64,000 nucleotides of DNA from Enterobacter sp. CC120223-11 (GCF_900215375.1 NZ_OBEF01000014.1:62001-126000); one strand, 5' to 3'. Numbered from the stretch's first letter, positions 29,679-43,563 are shown. Made by a program: numbers and translations. Notes: generated from the letters alone by a model not told the origin.

Positions 29679-30659
29679 TTAGCGGCCAGCCCTTAATAAT
29701 AGCCATATAAAAACGGGTGCGCCGAGCGTGGCCGTGACAACGCCTATCGGTAATTCTGCCGAAGCCAACGCCAGACGCGCGACGATATCGGCAAACAAAA
29801 GCGCAGAACCACCCGCCAGCACGCAGGCAGGTAGCAGAACCCGGTGATCGGTCAATCCACATAAGCGCAATATGTGCGGGATCACAAGCCCAATAAAGCC
29901 AATGGCCCCGGAAAGCGCCACGCTTACGCCCACCAACCAGCCCGTCGCCAGCACCAGCAGACGGCGCCAGAGCCAGAGCGGCAGGCCAAGCTGGCGGGCT
30001 GAGATTTCCCCGAGCGACAGCAAATTAAGCGGCTGCGATTGCAGGCATACCCAGGCAATAACAGGCAGCAGCGCCACCATCAGCCAGCCCTGATGCCAGT
30101 CCACGCCGCCAAAGCCGCCCATCATCCAGTACATCAGCTGGCGCAGATCAAAGGAGGTAGAAAAATACACCGCCCAGGTCATCGCCGCGCTGCAAATTAT
30201 TCCGAGCGCCACGCCCGCCAGCAGTAAACGGCTGGTTGAGAGATGTCGCCGGGCAAAACGTAGCAAGATCACGGTGATAATCAACGCTCCGGCAATCGCA
30301 CACAGCCCCAGCGCCCAGCCGGGCAGCAGCCCTTTCCCCAGCAATACGGCGGCGATAAGCCCGACGCCCGCGCCATTGGACACGCCGAGCAGCCCGGGCT
30401 CCGCCAGCGGATTCTCAAACAGCGCCTGCATGATAGCGCCGGACACCGCCAGCGCCGCGCCAACCAGCACCACGGCCAGGGTTCGCGGCAGGCGAATCTG
30501 CCACACAAACAGGTCGCCACGGGCCGTAAACCACTCAGCGGGTGCAATCCACTGTTCGCCCGCGCAGAGGCTGATAAAAATGGCTGACAGCAGCAACAGC
30601 ATAAATCCGCCCAGCCATCGCTGGTTTCGTTGCTGCTGGCGTTGAGCAAGTGGTTGCAT
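29679..30659 (-). CDS. btuC: Vitamin B12 import permease BtuC
   Basis: This 326-residue FecCD-type permease has the same length as E. coli BtuC, with ten transmembrane helices. Typical motifs are [25 protein letters not shown] near the N-terminus and [23 protein letters not shown] near the coupling loop. The start [15 protein letters not shown] was chosen; a longer frame extends into the ihfA terminator. It is the first of btuC-btuE-btuD-nlpC after the ihfA terminator. Confidence 0.96.
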   Translation of the reverse strand: MQPLAQRQQQRNQRWLGGFMLLLLSAIFISLCAGEQWIAPAEWFTARGDLFVWQIRLPRTLAVVLVGAALAVSGAIMQALFENPLAEPGLLGVSNGAGVGLIAAVLLGKGLLPGWALGLCAIAGALIITVILLRFARRHLSTSRLLLAGVALGIICSAAMTWAVYFSTSFDLRQLMYWMMGGFGGVDWHQGWLMVALLPVIAWVCLQSQPLNLLSLGEISARQLGLPLWLWRRLLVLATGWLVGVSVALSGAIGFIGLVIPHILRLCGLTDHRVLLPACVLAGGSALLFADIVARLALASAELPIGVVTATLGAPVFIWLLLRAGR

Positions 30660-30720
30660 GGCGTCCTGAACTGAAGAGGTGAAGTGTCTGATTTTATTGT
30701 GCCTGGCGGCAACAGGAAAG

Positions 30721-30747
30721 AAAAAAGGCCGCAAAAGCGACCTTTTT
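30721..30747 (-). terminator. ihfA terminator
   Basis: Minus-strand hairpin AAAAAGGtCGC/GCGgCCTTTTTT with a short T-rich loop, 14 bp after the ihfA stop. Confidence 0.85.
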
Positions 30748-30760
30748 GGTTAATCAGAAA

Positions 30761-31060
30761 TTATTCTGCTTTGGGCGAAGCGTTTTCGACACGGCTTTTC
30801 AACTTCTGGCCGGGTCTGAAGGTCACCACGCGCCGGGCTGTAATGGGAATATCTTCGCCCGTCTTCGGGTTGCGCCCGGGGCGTTGATTTTTATCGCGCA
30901 AATCGAAGTTACCAAAACCGGAGAGTTTTACCTGCTCACCGTTTTCAAGAGCGCGACGGATCTCTTCGAAAAACAGCTCTACCAGTTCTTTGGCATCCCG
31001 TTTGCTAAGCCCAAGCTTATCAAACAGATATTCTGACATTTCAGCTTTTGTAAGCGCCAT
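30761..31060 (-). CDS. ihfA: Integration host factor subunit alpha
   Basis: This 99-residue protein is nearly identical to E. coli IHF-alpha. IHF is the heterodimeric DNA-bending protein that acts in recombination, replication and promoter architecture. The beta-arm segment [22 protein letters not shown], with the DNA-intercalating Pro, is intact. The start lies 4 bp after the pheT stop, so it belongs to the pheMST-ihfA operon. Confidence 0.98.
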   Translation of the reverse strand: MALTKAEMSEYLFDKLGLSKRDAKELVELFFEEIRRALENGEQVKLSGFGNFDLRDKNQRPGRNPKTGEDIPITARRVVTFRPGQKLKSRVENASPKAE

Positions 31061-31064
31061 AGGT

Positions 31065-34466
<3,402 letters not shown>

Positions 34467-34493
34467 TTAGCGATTTTCATCAACGGCGGATAC

Positions 34494-34521
34494 AAAAAAA
34501 GCCTCCACTGGGGAGGCTTTC
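34494..34521 (-). terminator. pheST attenuator terminator
   Basis: Minus-strand hairpin AAGCCTCC/GGAGGCTT followed by seven T residues lies between pheM and pheS. It is the attenuator that responds to Phe-tRNA level. Confidence 0.92.
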
Positions 34522-34566
34522 TGGCGCTGTTTTTCGTTTCGTCTTTCACGCGCTAGCCTCCTGAAT

Positions 34567-34611
34567 TCAGGTGCTAAAGTAAAAAAAGAAACGGAAAATA
34601 GCAGCATTCAT
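34567..34611 (-). CDS. pheM: PheM leader peptide
   Basis: A 14-residue peptide [14 protein letters not shown] is encoded in front of the pheST attenuator, with five Phe codons in an eight-codon run. It is identical to my recollection of the E. coli pheM leader peptide. Ribosome stalling at Phe codons when charged tRNA-Phe is scarce prevents terminator formation and raises pheST expression. Confidence 0.96.
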
Positions 34612-34728
34612 GCTTGCATTACCTTGTATGAAAAGCTTGTCTGAAAAGGTCTGTGAAGTGCTTATTGAAAAGTCTTCACGCTGAAAAGTCAACGTCTTGC
34701 TGATGTTAGTGCTCGATCAGAAACGAAA

Positions 34729-34755
34729 AGAGGGAGGCAAGCCTCCCTCTTCAAC
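34729..34755 (-). terminator. rplT terminator
   Basis: Minus-strand hairpin AGAGGGAGGC/GCCTCCCTCT followed by TTTTC, just after rplT. It separates thrS-infC-rpmI-rplT from pheMST. Confidence 0.85.
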
Positions 34756-34759
34756 TGGC

Positions 34760-35140
<381 letters not shown>

Positions 35141-35169
35141 TTAGTGAAAAAATGTTAAACGTTAACGGC

Positions 35170-35391
<222 letters not shown>

Positions 35392-35415
35392 TTAATAAAC
35401 GAAACGTAGGCGAAC

Positions 35416-35449
35416 AATCACTGTGAGACCCGAAAGCCCCACTGTGATT
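35416..35449 (-). promoter_or_regulatory. Hairpin in the infC-rpmI gap, candidate L20 operator element
   Basis: AATCACAGTG pairs, with one mismatch, with CACAGTGATT, around GGGCTTTCGGGTCT. In E. coli, L20 represses rpmI through mRNA structures in this interval. The match to the E. coli sites is by position, not by a checked alignment. Confidence 0.5.
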
Positions 35450-35463
35450 GTTACTTGAAGGCC

Positions 35464-36009
<546 letters not shown>

Positions 36010-37938
36010 TTATTCCTCCAGTTGTTGAAGACTGCGGCTACGAATTTCCAGTAGCAGCTTCTCAATCACTTCCTCTACGCCCATGCTTCCCAGGTCTTTA
36101 CCACGACGGGTGCGCACGGCAACTTTGCCGGCCTCAACCTCTTTGTCGCCACAAACCAACATATAAGGGACACGACGTAAAGTGTGCTCGCGGATTTTAA
36201 AGCCAATCTTCTCATTTCTCAAGTCTGCTTTTACACGAATGCCTGCATTTTGGAGTTTGCGGGTCAATTCGTTAACGTATTCAGACTGTGAATCGGTGAT
36301 ATTCATCACCACGACCTGTACCGGTGCCAGCCATGTTGGGAAGAACCCGGCGAACTCTTCGGTCAAAATACCGATGAAGCGTTCGATGGAGCCCAAAATG
36401 GCGCGGTGAATCATTACCGGCACCTGACGCTCGTTGCTTTCGCCCACATAAGAGGCGTTCAGACGCTGCGGCAGGGAGAAGTCCAGCTGTACCGTTCCGC
36501 ACTGCCATGCACGATCGAGGCAGTCATACAAGGTAAATTCAATTTTCGGACCGTAGAAGGCACCTTCACCCAGCTGATACTCAAACGGGATGTTGTTCTC
36601 TTCCAGGGCCACGGCCAGATCGGCTTCCGCACGATCCCACATCTCATCGCTGCCGATGCGTTTTTCAGGACGCGTAGACAGCTTGACGACGATTTTCTCG
36701 AAGCCAAAGGTGCTGTACATATCGTAGACCATACGAATACAGGCGTTCACTTCATCGCGAACCTGCTCTTCGGTACAGAAGATATGTGCATCATCCTGGG
36801 TAAAGCCACGAACGCGCATCAGGCCATGCAGCGCGCCTGACGGCTCGTTACGGTGGCAGCTACCAAACTCCGCCATACGCAGCGGCAGATCGCGGTAGGA
36901 CTTCAGGCCCTGGTTGAAGATCTGCACGTGACCCGGGCAGTTCATCGGCTTGATGCAGTATTCACGGTTCTCGGAAGAGGTGGTGAACATGGCATCTTTG
37001 TAGTTGTCCCAGTGGCCGGTTCTTTCCCACAGCACACGGTCCATCATGAACGGGCCTTTCACTTCCTGATACTGATACTCTTTCAGCTTGGAACGCACGA
37101 AAGTTTCCAGTTCACGGAAGATGGTCCAGCCATCGTTATGCCAGAACACCATCCCCGGCGCTTCTTCCTGCATATGATACAGGTCGAGCTGCTTACCGAT
37201 TTTACGGTGGTCACGCTTGGACGCTTCTTCCAGGCGCTGCAGGTAGGCATTCAGCGCTTTTTTATCAGCCCATGCGGTGCCGTAAATGCGCTGCAGCATT
37301 TTATTGTTGCTGTCGCCACGCCAGTAGGCGCCTGCGGTTTTCATCAGTTTGAAGTGATGACAGAAACGCATGTTCGGCACGTGCGGACCGCGGCACATGT
37401 CGACGTATTCTTCGTGATGATACAAGCCCGGCTTGTCATCATGGGCGATGTTTTCATCCAGAATGGAGACTTTGTAGCTCTCACCACGCGTCACGAAGGT
37501 GTCGCGTGCTTCATGCCAGCTCACTTTTTTCTTGATGACATCGTAGTTTTTCTCCGCCAGCTCGTGCATGCGCTTTTCGAGGGCGTCGATATCTTCCTGA
37601 GTCAGGGTGTGGTCAAGATCAACGTCGTAGTAGAAACCGTTATCAATGACCGGACCGATGGCCATTTTGGTGTTCGGCCACAGCTGTTTGATAGCGTGCC
37701 CCAGCAGGTGCGCGCAGGAGTGGCGAATAATCTCCAGGCCCTCTTCGTCTTTCGCGGTAATCAGCGAAAGCTTAGCGTCCTGTTCAATGAGATCGGATGC
37801 GTCAACCAGCTCACCGTCTACGCGGCCAGCGATGGTGGCTTTCGCCAGACCCGGACCGATATCCAGGGCAACATCCATAGGAGTTACAGCATGATCGAAA
37901 TGGCGTTGGCTGCCATCAGGAAGAGTAATTACAGGCAT
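36010..37938 (-). CDS. thrS: Threonyl-tRNA synthetase
   Basis: This 642-residue class II synthetase equals E. coli ThrS. An N-terminal TGS domain is followed by the editing domain with [11 protein letters not shown] and the zinc site (Cys of MNCPGH, His and His). Next come the catalytic core with motif 2 [17 protein letters not shown] and motif 3, and an anticodon-binding C-terminus. In E. coli ThrRS represses its own mRNA by binding a tRNA-like operator upstream of the start. A hairpin here is listed separately. Confidence 0.99.
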   Translation of the reverse strand: MPVITLPDGSQRHFDHAVTPMDVALDIGPGLAKATIAGRVDGELVDASDLIEQDAKLSLITAKDEEGLEIIRHSCAHLLGHAIKQLWPNTKMAIGPVIDNGFYYDVDLDHTLTQEDIDALEKRMHELAEKNYDVIKKKVSWHEARDTFVTRGESYKVSILDENIAHDDKPGLYHHEEYVDMCRGPHVPNMRFCHHFKLMKTAGAYWRGDSNNKMLQRIYGTAWADKKALNAYLQRLEEASKRDHRKIGKQLDLYHMQEEAPGMVFWHNDGWTIFRELETFVRSKLKEYQYQEVKGPFMMDRVLWERTGHWDNYKDAMFTTSSENREYCIKPMNCPGHVQIFNQGLKSYRDLPLRMAEFGSCHRNEPSGALHGLMRVRGFTQDDAHIFCTEEQVRDEVNACIRMVYDMYSTFGFEKIVVKLSTRPEKRIGSDEMWDRAEADLAVALEENNIPFEYQLGEGAFYGPKIEFTLYDCLDRAWQCGTVQLDFSLPQRLNASYVGESNERQVPVMIHRAILGSIERFIGILTEEFAGFFPTWLAPVQVVVMNITDSQSEYVNELTRKLQNAGIRVKADLRNEKIGFKIREHTLRRVPYMLVCGDKEVEAGKVAVRTRRGKDLGSMGVEEVIEKLLLEIRSRSLQQLEE

Positions 37939-38049
37939 TTTATATCCTTATTTGCAGTGGTGCCCCACACGAAAGAGCACATACAAAATTGATTAATGTA
38001 TTCATATCAGCAAGTTAGAAGGTTTTATCTGCTTCACTCTGCAAACTCT

Positions 38050-38081
38050 GTACATCAGGATGTGCAACATCCGAAATGTAC
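38050..38081 (-). promoter_or_regulatory. thrS leader hairpin
   Basis: GTACAT/ATGTAC forms the outer arms and GGATGT/ACATCC the inner arms of a 32-nt hairpin, 112-143 nt upstream of the thrS start. Its distance suits a distal domain of the ThrRS translational operator. That assignment is an inference. Confidence 0.5.
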
Positions 38082-38191
38082 CTGCCCTCGCCTGCTAATA
38101 ACGAACCAACATGGTACACGTCATTGTGTGGTTATTAAAGGATGGCGTATGACGAAGCCGTCAAAACTTTGGACCCGGGTTCCGCAACAGC

Positions 38192-38392
38192 TCAGACAGG
38201 GCTACGTGGCTTCCTTTGGTGAGGAAACTCACGAATCTCAATGGCTTTCACCTCGCCGTCTGGCAGCTTGTCGATAAAAATCTAACGTCCTACGCGAACC
38301 GCTTTGCTGATCGCCGTCTGATGGACGCCGATGGCGCGAGCCGCATTTGTCTGGCCCACCTCACTGACGTACTGGGCAAGTGAAATTTTCAT
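38192..38392 (-). pseudogene. Lambda Cro-like regulator interrupted by an amber codon
   Basis: From the ATG at 38390-38392 the frame reads [15 protein letters not shown], then [20 protein letters not shown], then TAG (38282-38284). The same frame continues IFIDKLPDGEVKAIEIREFP to a TGA at 38192. The full frame has 66 codons, the length of lambda Cro, and aligns with it along its length; lambda has Lys (GRKIF) where the TAG stands. The 36-residue product keeps the helix-turn-helix but loses the beta-strands used for dimerisation. GAGG lies upstream of the ATG. It may be a decayed phage remnant, or amber readthrough is conceivable. It is divergent from the mechanosensitive channel gene. Confidence 0.75.
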
Positions 38393-38492
38393 GTTTTCTG
38401 CCTCGCGGAAATTTAATAAAAGACTTGATACATCCTTAAGATTGCCAGGCCGCCTCTTTTTCCCGAGCATATCCGTTTTGACCGGAGTATTT

Positions 38493-39719
38493 ATGCGCGA
38501 ACTTCTGGCCATGCTACAGCGGTATGGCATCGATCTTAATCACCCTTCTTCACTGTTTATGGTCTTTACCTACCTGATTGTCATCACGCTGGTCGTGCAT
38601 TTTATTCTGCACCGCGTCGTGCTGAAATCACTGGAAAAGCATGCCGCCTCCGGGACCGCGCTCTGGCTCAGTAGCTTCACTCAAAGTAAACTTTTCCATC
38701 GTCTGGCGATGACATTCGAAGGTGTACTGCTGAACTTCCAGCTGATGCTGTGGCTGCATGCGGGGAGCCATATCGGGACGGTGATCAGTATCTGCGCGCA
38801 GGTATGGATTCTGTTGTTCGCCCTGCTCTCCTTTTTCTCTGCGCTGGACGTGGTGCACAAGCTCTCACATCAGTACAAATTTGCCGGCCAGCTGCCGCTG
38901 CGCGGTATTTTCCAGGGCGTGAAGCTAGTGGCGGCATCGATTGCCGCTATTCTGATGATTTCGCTGCTGATCGGGAAATCTCCGGCGATCCTGTTCAGCG
39001 GACTTGGCGCCATGGCTGCGGTGCTGATGTTAGTGTTTAAAGACCCTCTGCTGGGCCTGGTGGCCGGTATTCAGCTTTCCGCCAATGCCATGCTGCATAT
39101 GGGCGACTGGCTTGAAATGCCGAAATATGGTGCGGATGGCACGGTTATCGATATTGGCCTGACGACGGTAAAAGTGCAGAACTGGGATAATACCATCACG
39201 ACGATCCCAACCTATGCGCTGGTTTCCGATGCTTTCAAAAACTGGAGCAATATGTCGGCCTCCGGAGGTCGTCGCATCAAGCGCAGCATATTTATCGACA
39301 GCACCAGCATTCATTTTATTTCGCCGCAAGAACAGCAGCATCTGAGCAAGGCTGCACTGCTGAAGCCCTGGCTGGAAGAGCGCCGTCAGAAAATGGCCTC
39401 CAGTCAGTCAGAAAGCAGCCTGCTGAATGGCGAGAGCATGACCAACATCGGCGCCTTCCGCGCCTGGCTGACGGAGTATCTGCATCAGCATCCAAAGCTG
39501 CGTAAGGATATGACCCTGATGGTGCGCCAGCTGCCGCCGGGCGCAGAGGGGTTACCACTGGAGATTTATGCCTTCACCAATACGGTGGAATGGCTGAAGT
39601 ATGAAGCGATTCAGGCCGACATTTTCGACCATATCTATGCGGTCATCGAGGAGTTTGGCCTGCGAATTTACCAGCGCCCTTCCGGGAACGACCTTCGTCC
39701 ACACGCGCTCGCCAGCTGA
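38493..39719 (+). CDS. YbdG-family miniconductance mechanosensitive channel
   Basis: This 408-residue MscS-superfamily protein closely resembles E. coli YbdG (415 residues), a mechanosensitive channel of miniconductance. Five hydrophobic segments are followed by the pore/beta-domain block [29 protein letters not shown], then [30 protein letters not shown], nearly identical to YbdG. The ATG at 38493 follows GGAG. Its place between thrS and pxpA differs from that of ybdG in E. coli, so it may be a paralogue. Confidence 0.88.
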   Translation: MRELLAMLQRYGIDLNHPSSLFMVFTYLIVITLVVHFILHRVVLKSLEKHAASGTALWLSSFTQSKLFHRLAMTFEGVLLNFQLMLWLHAGSHIGTVISICAQVWILLFALLSFFSALDVVHKLSHQYKFAGQLPLRGIFQGVKLVAASIAAILMISLLIGKSPAILFSGLGAMAAVLMLVFKDPLLGLVAGIQLSANAMLHMGDWLEMPKYGADGTVIDIGLTTVKVQNWDNTITTIPTYALVSDAFKNWSNMSASGGRRIKRSIFIDSTSIHFISPQEQQHLSKAALLKPWLEERRQKMASSQSESSLLNGESMTNIGAFRAWLTEYLHQHPKLRKDMTLMVRQLPPGAEGLPLEIYAFTNTVEWLKYEAIQADIFDHIYAVIEEFGLRIYQRPSGNDLRPHALAS

Positions 39720-39725
39720 TGGATT

Positions 39726-39746
39726 CAGGGCGCTTTATGCGCCCTG
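39726..39746. terminator. Bidirectional terminator between channel gene and pxpA
   Basis: CAGGGCGC/GCGCCCTG forms a perfect 8-bp stem with loop TTTAT. It spans the 15-bp gap and the last codons of the convergent pxpA. Confidence 0.6.
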
Positions 39747-40511
39747 TCCGAATGCACGCACCACAATCCCTTCATCCTCAAGCCGCTGACGAAGTTTACG
39801 CGTCATGTTTACCGCATCAGGCGTGTCTCCATGCACACAAACGGACTGAGCCTCGATTGCGGTAAAAGTCCCTTCTACTGAAAGCACACCGCCGTCCCTG
39901 ATCATTTGCATAACCCGCTGTGCCACCGCTTCCGGGTCGTGAATCACCGCCCCCGCCTCACGACGCGAAACCAGGGAGCCGTCCTGATGATAGGCGCGAT
40001 CGGCAAACGCCTCTGCCACCGTGTGAAGGCCCGCCTCCTGCGCCCACGCAATCAACGGAGACCCTGCCAGGGCAACCAGCGATAATGATTGATCAACGGC
40101 CTGTATTGCAGCAATCACCGCCATAGCCTGCCGCTTATCGTCCGCGATGGTGTTGTACAAAGCGCCGTGGGGCTTCACGTAGGTCACGCGCGTGCCAGCC
40201 GCCGCGGCAAGCCCCTGTAATGCGCCAATCTGGTAAATCACATCCGCCGTCAGTTCATCACTGGCCACGTCCATTTTGCGACGACCAAACCCGACGAGAT
40301 CCGGATAGGACACGTGAGCGCCGACGGCCACGCCCAGCCGCTGCGCCCCCCGCAGCGTGTTGAGAATACCGGCCGGGGAACCCGCGTGAAAACCGCAGGC
40401 AACGTTGGCGCTGCTGATGAACGGCAGAATGGCTGCGTCATCGCCCAGGGTCCACTGGCCGTAGCTCTCGCCCAAATCACTGTTTAAATCGATGCATGGC
40501 GCAACTGACAT
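39735..40511 (-). CDS. pxpA: 5-oxoprolinase subunit A
   Basis: This 258-residue LamB/YcsF family protein has the family blocks [44 protein letters not shown] and [10 protein letters not shown]. PxpA acts with PxpB and PxpC in ATP-dependent 5-oxoproline cleavage, opening the ring to give glutamate. Here it stands alone, without pxpB or pxpC nearby. In E. coli it follows pxpBC (ybgJK) in one cluster. GGAG precedes the ATG. Partner genes may be elsewhere, or this is a second copy. Confidence 0.88.
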   Translation of the reverse strand: MSVAPCIDLNSDLGESYGQWTLGDDAAILPFISSANVACGFHAGSPAGILNTLRGAQRLGVAVGAHVSYPDLVGFGRRKMDVASDELTADVIYQIGALQGLAAAAGTRVTYVKPHGALYNTIADDKRQAMAVIAAIQAVDQSLSLVALAGSPLIAWAQEAGLHTVAEAFADRAYHQDGSLVSRREAGAVIHDPEAVAQRVMQMIRDGGVLSVEGTFTAIEAQSVCVHGDTPDAVNMTRKLRQRLEDEGIVVRAFGQGA

Positions 40512-40595
40512 TGCGGGGATCTCCTGGCCGTTAGCGTTTCGTTAAGGTCTATCGGTGTATCACTGTTTAATCCGTTTTACCACGAGAGAGACAAA

Positions 40596-41126
40596 ATGGA
40601 CTTTACGGCATTGATACAGACCGTCACTGATTTTATCAGCGCGCATCCGCAGCTGGCACTTGGCGTGATAGCCCTTCTTGCGTTTGGGGAGTCGCTGGCA
40701 TTTATTTCTCTGCTTCTTCCCGCCACCGTGATCCTCCTGGCCTGCGGGGCGCTGATTGGCGAAAGCGAATTACAGTTTTTCCCCGTGTGGCTTGCAGCAA
40801 CCGCAGGCGCCTTCGCCGGAGACTGGCTTTCCTGGTGGCTGGGTTATCACTATAGCTACCGAATGACCAAAGTCTGGCCACTGTCGCGCAAGCCAGCGCT
40901 GGTGCAACGTGGACACCTCTTTTTCGAACGATGGGGGGCATGGGGTGTGTTTATCGGCCGTTTCTTTGGGCCGTTACGAGCCGTGGTGCCGCTCGTCGCA
41001 GGTATCTGTCGGATGGGGGTCGGGAAGTTTCAGGTTGCCAACATCACTTCTGCGGCGGTCTGGGCCTTCGGCATTCTGGCGCCGGGCGCGCTCGGGATAC
41101 CCAAGCTTGCAGAGCTGTTCACGTAG
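40596..41126 (+). CDS. DedA family membrane protein
   Basis: This 176-residue DedA/VTT-domain protein has the family motif FGESLAFISLLLPATVIL. It also has the conserved G.FAGDWLSWWLGYHYS and FIGRFFGPLRAVVPLVAG blocks, with about four hydrophobic stretches. DedA proteins include undecaprenyl-phosphate and lipid flippases; the specific role of this one is unknown. GAGAGAGA precedes the ATG. It is divergent from pxpA and convergent with ydiY. Confidence 0.9.
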   Translation: MDFTALIQTVTDFISAHPQLALGVIALLAFGESLAFISLLLPATVILLACGALIGESELQFFPVWLAATAGAFAGDWLSWWLGYHYSYRMTKVWPLSRKPALVQRGHLFFERWGAWGVFIGRFFGPLRAVVPLVAGICRMGVGKFQVANITSAAVWAFGILAPGALGIPKLAELFT

Positions 41127-41137
41127 CTAAAAATAAT

Positions 41138-41159
41138 CAGGCCGGATTGCTCCGGCCTG
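41138..41159. terminator. Bidirectional terminator between dedA-type gene and ydiY
   Basis: CAGGCCGGA/TCCGGCCTG perfect 9-bp stem with a 4-nt loop. The minus strand continues into ATTATTTTTA, which suits ydiY termination. Confidence 0.75.
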
Positions 41160-41164
41160 CATCA

Positions 41165-41923
41165 TTACATCTTGTAGCCCAGCGTCACCGTGGTGCGGCG
41201 ATCGGTGTGCTCCGGTGCCGATGACGGCGGTTCGGAGTTCCAGGTAACGTTGTAAGCCAATTTCAGACCGAAGCTGTCGTTAATAGCAACATCCAGCGCG
41301 GTTTCGGAGTTGATGGTGGTGTCATCCGCGCCAAAGACCGACAGGCCCTGAGTGAATTTGGTGGTGTCCGTCATCTGCCAGGCGTAGGTACCTGAAGCGT
41401 AACCCAGCGGCTGAGTTTTGGTATCACCGTCAGTGTATTCGTCGTAGCGCACGCCAGGACCGAATTCAAAACGCAGGCTGTGCACCGGTCCGTTGAGGAT
41501 CTGACGACCGTAACCGGCGGTGAACACATCACGCTGGCGGTAGCCGTTGAAGCGGTCGGTAAGCCAGCTTGCCTGACCGAACAGATAGTCATAGTCAGTC
41601 ATGTTGTAACGAGAACGGCCGCCAACCTGATAGGTTTCGGAAGAGCGCTCATCGTTAGACGAGGTATTACTGGCATTCCCCCACAGCGACCACGCGGTAG
41701 TATCGCCATACCATGTCAGCGTGGAATCAGCGGTCAGGGAAGAACTTTTGGTATTGCCAGATTGCGCGAGGTATCCCCCGTTGATCTTACCTTCAAACGG
41801 TTTTTTCGCAGTGGATGGGTCATCCATGACAGTAAAAACGGTATTATCGGCCAGCGCGTGCAGTGACGCAAAAAGGCCCCCCGCCAGCACTACAACTGCG
41901 GGTACTGTCTTGAAAAGCTTCAT
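41165..41923 (-). CDS. ydiY: YdiY, DUF481 outer-membrane protein
   Basis: This 252-residue protein has a signal peptide (VPAVVVLAGGLFASLHALA) and a DUF481 beta-barrel-like body with alternating strands ending VTLGYKM. It is the orthologue of E. coli YdiY, next to pfkB. E. coli YdiY is reported to be acid-inducible; its function is not known. A short transcription unit with a terminator lies in its leader and is listed separately. Confidence 0.92.
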   Translation of the reverse strand: MKLFKTVPAVVVLAGGLFASLHALADNTVFTVMDDPSTAKKPFEGKINGGYLAQSGNTKSSSLTADSTLTWYGDTTAWSLWGNASNTSSNDERSSETYQVGGRSRYNMTDYDYLFGQASWLTDRFNGYRQRDVFTAGYGRQILNGPVHSLRFEFGPGVRYDEYTDGDTKTQPLGYASGTYAWQMTDTTKFTQGLSVFGADDTTINSETALDVAINDSFGLKLAYNVTWNSEPPSSAPEHTDRRTTVTLGYKM

Positions 41924-41941
41924 TTATTAAGAGTCCGTACA

Positions 41942-42009
41942 ACAAAAAAAGAGACCATTACGGTCCCGGAAACTTTCGCGAGGAGCAACGATTGCGGCCC
42001 TAAGAAAGG
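41942..42009 (-). ncRNA. Candidate terminated leader RNA of ydiY
   Basis: From the predicted start near 42009, a transcript of about 68 nt would end in the hairpin GGGACC-GTAA-TGGTCTC plus seven T residues (41942-41967). This lies only about 20 nt before the ydiY ATG. It could be an attenuator or a stand-alone small RNA. It was predicted from sequence only. Confidence 0.45.
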
Positions 42010-42015
42010 TAACAA

Positions 42016-42044
42016 ATTATAAAAAGGCGTGAATAACATAGCAA
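42016..42044 (-). promoter_or_regulatory. Strong sigma-70 promoter for ydiY leader
   Basis: Minus-strand -35 TTGCTA (42039-42044) and a perfect -10 TATAAT (42016-42021) are separated by exactly 17 bp. Confidence 0.75.
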
Positions 42045-42238
42045 TGAATTCTTATTTCATTTTTTGAATAAGAAGGATCTCAAATGGCGTTTTATTTTAT
42101 ATCGCCGCCGCCTTTTCCGGGATTGTAAAAATGCGAAAAATCATATCTTTGGTACTTTCTCCTCCCTGCCGAAAGTGCCAGGCTTACCGCTGACTATCAT
42201 ATCGACGACGTATTAGCGTCATAAATGGAGGTAATCGA

Positions 42239-43171
42239 ATGGTTGGTATCTATACGCTTACGCTGGCCCCCTCTCTCGACAGCGCCACCGTCACGCCACA
42301 AATTTACCCGGAGGGTAAGCTGCGCTGTAGTGCGCCCCTTTTTGAGCCAGGCGGTGGTGGCATTAACGTTGCCCGTGCCATCACTTTTCTCGGTGGCGAA
42401 GCCACAGCCATTTTTCCGGCCGGTGGCGCCACCGGTGAACATCTGGTTTCGCTCCTTGCGCATGAGCAGGTAGCAACAGAAACCGTAAAAGCTCAGGACT
42501 GGACGCGTCAAAACCTGCACGTGCATGTTGAAACCAGCGGCGAGCAGTATCGTTTTGTTATGCCTGGCGCGGCCGTCTTAGAAGATGAGTTTCAGCAGCT
42601 CGAACAAAAAGTTCTGCAGCTTAGCGTGGGCACAATTCTGGTCATCAGCGGCAGCCTGCCGCCCGGAACCGGTGTGGACAAACTGGTCGCGCTGATTCGT
42701 TCCGCACAGCAGCAGGGTATCCGCTGCGTGGTCGACAGCTCCGGTGACGCGCTGGCCGCCGCGCTGGAAGTGGGTAATATCGAACTGGTGAAACCCAATC
42801 AGAAAGAGCTCAGCGCCCTCGTCCAGCGTGACCTGACGCGACCCGACGATGTGCGTAAAGCGGCTGAAGAGATTGTCCGCAGCGGCAAAGCAAAGCGGGT
42901 TGTCGTTTCCCTTGGTCCTCAGGGTGCCCTGGGCGTCGATGCCAACGGCAGCGTGCAGCTGGTACCGCCGCCGATTAAAAGTCAGAGCACCGTCGGCGCA
43001 GGTGACAGCATGGTCGGTGCCATGACGCTGAAGCTGGCTGAAGGTGCCTCGCTCGAGGATATGGTTCGTTACGGGGTGGCTGCAGGCAGCGCCGCAACCA
43101 TCAATAAAGGCACGCGTTTGTGCTCCCTGGAAAACACAAACACCATTTACGACTATCTCTGCCGAAATTAG
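42239..43171 (+). CDS. pfkB: 6-phosphofructokinase II
   Basis: This 310-residue PfkB/ribokinase-family sugar kinase phosphorylates fructose 6-phosphate, the minor Pfk isozyme. The family signatures are GGGGINVARAITFLGGEATA near residue 38 and the C-terminal STVGAGDSMVGAMTLKLAEG with the catalytic Asp. E. coli PfkB has 309 residues. The ATG is preceded by a strong GGAGGT. It is divergent from ydiY and followed by ydiZ. Confidence 0.97.
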   Translation: MVGIYTLTLAPSLDSATVTPQIYPEGKLRCSAPLFEPGGGGINVARAITFLGGEATAIFPAGGATGEHLVSLLAHEQVATETVKAQDWTRQNLHVHVETSGEQYRFVMPGAAVLEDEFQQLEQKVLQLSVGTILVISGSLPPGTGVDKLVALIRSAQQQGIRCVVDSSGDALAAALEVGNIELVKPNQKELSALVQRDLTRPDDVRKAAEEIVRSGKAKRVVVSLGPQGALGVDANGSVQLVPPPIKSQSTVGAGDSMVGAMTLKLAEGASLEDMVRYGVAAGSAATINKGTRLCSLENTNTIYDYLCRN

Positions 43172-43260
43172 CCCCCTCCCGTCGCCAATGCGGCGGAGGT
43201 CGAAAAATAGCCGTATTCGACTATGCTATCAAAACTCGATGGTTAACAACGAGGTTCCCG

Positions 43261-43563
43261 ATGAGCGGTGATATCAAGCGTTACGTGGTGACGGTAAAAT
43301 TTCTGGAGCAAACGCTGACGGAAATCAACGAGTTGAATAATCATCTGACCCGCGCCGGATTTACCCTGACGCTGACGGACGATGAAGGCAAAGTGCATGA
43401 CCTGGGTACCAATACTTTCGGGCTTGTCAGCCCGCAAGATGAAGATGATGTCAGGGCCCTGACTTCGGGGCTGGCGGAAACGGCAATCGGCCAGCAGCCC
43501 GACGTCAGCGTGACGACGTTTGAGCAGTGGCTGCAGGATAACGTCGCAGGAACGGCAAGTTAA
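43261..43563 (+). CDS. ydiZ: YdiZ, small protein of unknown function
   Basis: This 100-residue protein matches E. coli YdiZ (96 residues) in sequence and position behind pfkB. No known domain is visible. It is acidic, with a predicted ferredoxin-like alternation of strands and helices. The ATG at 43261 follows GAGG; a longer frame starting within pfkB is not conserved. A GC-rich hairpin (43175-43199) separates it from pfkB. Confidence 0.9.
   Translation: MSGDIKRYVVTVKFLEQTLTEINELNNHLTRAGFTLTLTDDEGKVHDLGTNTFGLVSPQDEDDVRALTSGLAETAIGQQPDVSVTTFEQWLQDNVAGTAS

Noticed and set aside
36853-37992. 379-codon open frame antisense to thrS
   Set aside because: Shadow of thrS; no motifs and no start signal.
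37996-38277. Plus-strand frame of 93 codons upstream of the channel gene
   Set aside because: Its 3' part is antisense to the Cro-like coding frame and its 5' part covers the thrS leader. No family resemblance.
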